Part shown: one piece after another, positions 8,541 to 11,881 of the stretch
How positions within the stretch are numbered: position 1 is the stretch's first letter
Layout of the letters: each line of letters opens with the position of its first letter
Assembly (NCBI GenBank): GCA_014904845.1
Contig: MU119777.1
Location: 1-11,881 of the forward strand
Reading direction: 5' to 3'
Length of the DNA stretch: 11,881 bases
Source: Acephala macrosclerotiorum
Lineage: Eukaryota; Ascomycota; Leotiomycetes; Helotiales; Mollisiaceae
The notes under the pieces: model-generated
The model's database searches: none
What the model was told of the DNA's origin: nothing
The model's input: the letters and a program-made list of their open reading frames with translations, nothing else
Position numbers and translations under genes: made by a program

Positions 8541-10260
8541 ATTATATTTATTATATAAAATAATTATATTTATAAAAAATTTAATTAATTGATTAATTAA
8601 ATTATTGTATTTATTATTTAATTAAAAAATTATTTATTTTTATTTTAATAAATATAATTTTATACGTTTATTATATAATTTAAAAAAATAATAATAATAT
8701 TTTAATATTATTATAATTTTTAATTTTTTAATTTAATTTAAATTATAAATATAATAAAATAAAATTAAAATTCGTATAAAATAAAATAAAAAATAATTTA
8801 ATAAATATTTATTTTTTAAAATCGATTTATTTATTTTTTTATTTAAAATTTAAAATTAATTAATCGTTTTATTTTTTATACGAATTATTATATAATTCGT
8901 ATAAAATAATAAAAAATAAATTAAATATAATAATTTCATACGATTTATTTATTATAATTCGTATAAAATTATTAATATAATTTTTTTTTAAAATTTAAAA
9001 TATTATACGAATTAAAAATTTTTTAATATATTTTTATATAAAAATTATTATTAATCGTTCGTTTTAAAAACTAATATTAACTTTTTTCAAATTACGCGTT
9101 ATTTATATAATACGAATTATTTCAATTATAAACGAAAAATATTAAATTTAATCGAAGTATTTAAATTTATCGATTTAATTAATTTATTAAAAATTCGACG
9201 ATTTTATAACGAATATTAATTTTTTTTATAAAGTAATTTAAAAACTTAAAATTAACGTTTTTTTTATTAAATATTAGTAAATTTTTTTTTTATAATTGTT
9301 TTTTTATAGTAATTGCATTTTTTTTTTACAATTTGTTTCTATTGAAATAATATTTTAATACGTAATAAAACTAAAAATAAAACTTTGTTTTTAAATTTCT
9401 TTAAAAATTAATAAAATAATTACTTTTTTACTCGCTATTAAAAAATTGCTTTTAATAATTTTTATCGTCGATTCTTTTTACGAAAAACTACGAATTATTT
9501 ACAAATAAATATATTTTATTATATTTATAATAAAACTTTTTTTAAAACTAATAATTTTATTGATTTAATCGTTTTTTATTTTAAATACAATATATTTCTT
9601 GAAATCTCGAAATATTTACAATATTTTCTTTGATTTTAATAATAAACTACTTATTATCGTCGCAATTTAATTGTTTTCTCGTTATTACGAATTTTTTTTC
9701 TTACTATTTTTTGATTTCGATTGTAATTTTTATTATAAATTTCGCATTTTTTTTTACGATAACAAATTAATTTATACATTTAAATTTATATATTAATTTT
9801 TCTATTTTTAAGTTTTTTTAAAACTTTTTTATTAAATCTCGATTTTTTTCTTTTAAAATTACAATTCGCAATTAAATAATATATTAATAATTAATTAAAA
9901 TATAAAAACTTTTTTTTTAAAACGAATTAAAATTATTATTATTATTATTTTACAAATTTATACTACGAAATCTCGAATTCATATTAAAAAACTATCGTTT
10001 TTTGCAATTTATATTATTAATTTATTAATGTAATTTATTAAAAGTTTATTATATTAATTTTTATTAATATTAATTTCTATAATAAATATTAAAACTTATA
10101 ATTAATATCTCGTTAATAATAAAAATAAAAATAAAATTATAATTGAAATTAAAACGAATATTATTTAATTTATATTTTATTAATAAAATAATAAATCGAA
10201 AAATAAAACGTATAATTTAAAACTAATAAATAATATAAATTTTATTATTTTTTATTAATT
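8541..10260. repeat. RIP-eroded AT block right of the island
   Basis: Base composition switches within about 30 bp (8530-8560) from normal to nearly pure A/T. No gene is visible. From about 9060 onward CpA and CpT reappear slowly, and 9270-9880 is T-rich on the plus strand, perhaps the antisense of an old coding region. A perfect (ATT)6 lies at 9932-9949. The erosion is weaker on the right than in 541-6600. Confidence 0.65.
8769..9010. repeat. Cluster of AATTCGTATAAAAT motifs with a perfect palindrome
   Basis: AATTCGTATAAAAT occurs in direct orientation at 8769, 8894 and 8956 (spacing 125 and 62 bp). Its complement, ATACGAATT, is at 8878 and 9003. The pair at 8878-8902 forms a 25-nt hairpin with 11-bp perfect arms (ATACGAATTAT, TAT, ATAATTCGTAT). 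This may be a decayed satellite or the subterminal repeats of a DNA transposon. Confidence 0.5.
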
Positions 10261-10785
10261 GCTTATTCGACATAAAAACTAATATCAATTTTTCTATATA
10301 CACGTAATATTAATACTTTCAACATATAAGCGATTTTACCAAAATTTAATCGCGATACTCAAATAAAACGATTTGATTGGTTCATTAAGGATTTTGCAGC
10401 AAAAGTAATTACATAGTAGTTTCGAATTAATATGTAATCGATTCGATGAAAAATATCAAAATCTCGATTTATATGCGATTACGTTATACTTATAATTATA
10501 ATATATTAATTAATTCAAACTATATAAAACTTAGAAATAAATTGAAACTCAATCAAATATCGACAGATTCTAAGTTTTAAACGATTCTATTAATTCGTTA
10601 TTACGCAAATCAATAGAATATAATCGTATTTAATTAAAATAGCGATCGCAAAACTTTCAAATGCGCTTTTATTTTAAGTACTAAAGTCGGTAATCGCTTT
10701 TCTAGTAAAAAGAAATACTAAAACTCTCTAAGTGCGTTTCTATTTTAGACATTAAAATACTTATTTAAATGTTGAATATTTATAG
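10260..10785. repeat. Partly eroded region with degenerate repeat units
   Basis: C and G in CpA, CpT and even CpC contexts are common again, so RIP was incomplete here. No open frame is supported. From about 10655, partial copies of the downstream tandem unit are recognisable: TGCGCTTTTATTTTAAGTAC near 10662, and AGTGCGTTTCTATTTTAGAC near 10731-10750. These match the GTGCGTTT...TAAAG part of the unit. The segment 10320-10600 has no recognised content. Confidence 0.4.
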
Positions 10786-11397
10786 TTGCGTAGTTTTCAA
10801 AGGAGATTTTAAGAAGTCTTCTCTTAGAATTATATACTAAGTAAAGTAATCTAAATTGATTGAATCGATCGTAGCAATTGAATATAAAAACGAGAGTTTC
10901 AAAGGGTGTCTTTTTAGTATAAAGTCCAAAAGTGCGTTTTGTTTAAAGCGCTAAAGCAATAAAATATTTCTATTCTAACTATATAATTGCGCAATTCTCG
11001 AGAGAAATTTCAAGGGATCTCTCCCTGGAATTATATACTAAAGAAAGTAATTTAAATTGATTGAATTGATCGTAGTAACTCGATATAAGAAACGGGAGTC
11101 TCAGAAAGTGTTCTCCTAGTATGAGACTCTACTAGAAGTGCGTTTCTGTCTAAAGCGCTAAAGCAACAATATACGAAAGTCCATTCTAGTTTTACAATTG
11201 CGCAACTCTAAAAAAAGGTCTCAAGAAGTCTCTCCCTGGAATTATATACTAAGCAAAGTAATCTAAATCGATTAAATCGATCGTAGTAACTCAATATAAG
11301 AGACGAGAATCTCAAAGAGTATTCTTCTGGTAATATGAGACTTCGTAGTACATTGTTTTAAGTACTAAAATACTTATTAGTTTATCGATTCTCACCG
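10786..11397. repeat. Tandem satellite array, three 201-211 bp units
   Basis: Units begin at TTGCG: 10786, 10987 and 11198. Lengths are 201, 211 and about 200 bp. Shared landmarks in order are TTGCGYARYTCT, GAATTATATACTAA (10827, 11028, 11239), AAGTAATCTAAATTGATTGA, the CGATCGTAG region, a CTCARAG phrase, GTGCGTTT and AAAGCGCTAAAGCAA. The third copy diverges at its end (TTAAGTACTAAAATACTT). The first copy is more AT-rich: CTCTTAGAATTATA against CTCCCTGGAATTATA in copies two and three. No coding frame or Pol III box is seen. Likely a satellite or a tandemly repeated transposon terminus. Confidence 0.75.
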
Positions 11398-11517
11398 CTC
11401 AACAAAATCTTAAATATTATTTTAATAATTATATTAATTTCAAGAGTTTATAAAACGCTCAAATTAAAAGTTTTTAACTTGAAATTTAAAATAAGAGTAA
11501 ATTACTAAAATCGAAGA

Positions 11518-11560
11518 CTTTGTAGTTTTTCACAAAAACGCTTTTGCGAAATCTACAAAA
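11518..11560. other. Inverted repeat (nested hairpin)
   Basis: Outer arms are TTTGTAG (11519-11525) and CTACAAA (11553-11559). Inside lies CAAAA-ACG-CTTTTG, a second short dyad. It could fold as a nested hairpin in single strand. Function unknown; it may be a transposon end. Confidence 0.35.
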
Positions 11561-11593
11561 CAAAATATATATTAAATAAAAATAAAAAAAAAG

Positions 11594-11653
11594 CTCGTTC
11601 GCTATTAACTCGTTTGCGAATCGTCGAACGAGTTTTTTCTTTCGAAACGAAAG
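11594..11653. other. CpG-rich alternative hairpins followed by a T run
   Basis: CTCGTTCG (11594-11601) pairs perfectly with CGAACGAG (11625-11632). The same right side (AACGAGTT, 11627-11634) pairs equally well with AACTCGTT (11607-11614), so two stems compete. Six T follow (11633-11638), then another dyad, CTTTCG (11639-11644) / CGAAAG (11648-11653). The stem-plus-T shape resembles a bacterial terminator, but the fungal context makes that unlikely. An element boundary is more plausible. Confidence 0.4.
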
Positions 11654-11783
11654 AAACATTTTACTATTTTTATTATAAAAAAATTTAATATAATATAAAT
11701 TAAAATACGTTTTATAAATATTATAAAAATCGTTATATTTTTTTAATAATATTTTATTTTTAATAAAATATATTAAAATTTAA

Positions 11784-11786
<3 letters not shown>
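11654..11786. repeat. Short AT-rich stretch
   Basis: RIP-like A/T sequence with CpG as the main surviving C context. Nothing else is seen in it. Confidence 0.5.

Positions 11787-11881
<95 letters not shown>
11787..11881. repeat. Uninterrupted (TTA/ATT)n microsatellite reaching the window end
   Basis: At least 95 bp, nearly 32 perfect trinucleotide units, running off the window. Without C or G it cannot be hit by RIP, so its purity reflects replication slippage only. The true length is unknown. Confidence 0.95.

Noticed and set aside
7825..8558. Two plus-strand open frames rich in Asp, Glu, Val and Leu (7825-8082 and 8079-8558).
   Set aside because: They are the antisense of the minus-strand Ser/Thr-rich region; S/T codons read backwards give acidic and hydrophobic residues. 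No domain is seen, and they cross the island edge into AT matrix.
10786..11397. CRISPR-like array.
   Set aside because: Units are about 200 bp and homologous along their whole length; there are no short repeats with unique spacers.
11594..11638. Rho-independent terminator.
   Set aside because: Stem and T run are present, but the context is eukaryotic, no gene ends nearby and the loop is long.

Overview
The window looks like nuclear DNA of a filamentous ascomycete (Pezizomycotina) from an AT-isochore, meaning transposon-derived DNA eroded by repeat-induced point mutation (RIP). About 10 kb is almost pure A and T. In the parts I counted, nearly every surviving C sits in a CpG: 14 of the 15 plus-strand C in 4081-4620. 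CpA, CpT and CpC have practically vanished. No long open frame exists anywhere in this material.

Layout: 1-464 is AT-rich matrix. 465-540 is a tiny uneroded inverted-repeat element (MITE-like). 541-6600 is AT-rich matrix. It holds a 9-10 bp minisatellite (1520-1584), an A-rich stretch that may be the sense strand of a dead transposon (about 2400-4700), a pair of 93-bp direct repeats (5056-5148 and 6218-6310), and a dyad repeat at 60-bp and 146-bp spacing (about 5234-5520). 6601-8540 is a sharply bounded island of normal base composition. 8541-10260 is AT-rich matrix again, with a cluster of one palindrome-forming motif (8769-9010). 10260-11660 is only partly eroded and holds three tandem copies of a 201-211 bp unit (10786-11397), followed by CpG-rich hairpins. 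The window ends inside an uninterrupted (ATT)n run.

The island carries all recognisable coding sequence, on the minus strand. At 7881-6759 are fragments, in order, of one fungal plasma-membrane-type protein of unknown function. It has a membrane helix with WAFSPLGSQ, a GNVKIP motif, an LLGIPMSKIP motif with a glycosylated ectodomain, and a last membrane helix with a DVLGYVSTLTKDNPYV tail. They are broken by a frameshift near 7612, a TAG at 7502-7504 and a frame change with probable internal loss near 7135, so the gene is a relic. Upstream (8500 to about 7820) lies a Ser/Thr-rich membrane protein fragment that itself changes frame near 8065. It may be a separate broken gene or a foreign 5' part joined to the relic.

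I see no operon logic, RNA genes, CRISPR or defence system. The most interesting things are the mutation spectrum (CpG-sparing), the repeat structures preserved inside saturated RIP DNA, and the sharply bounded gene relic that escaped it.
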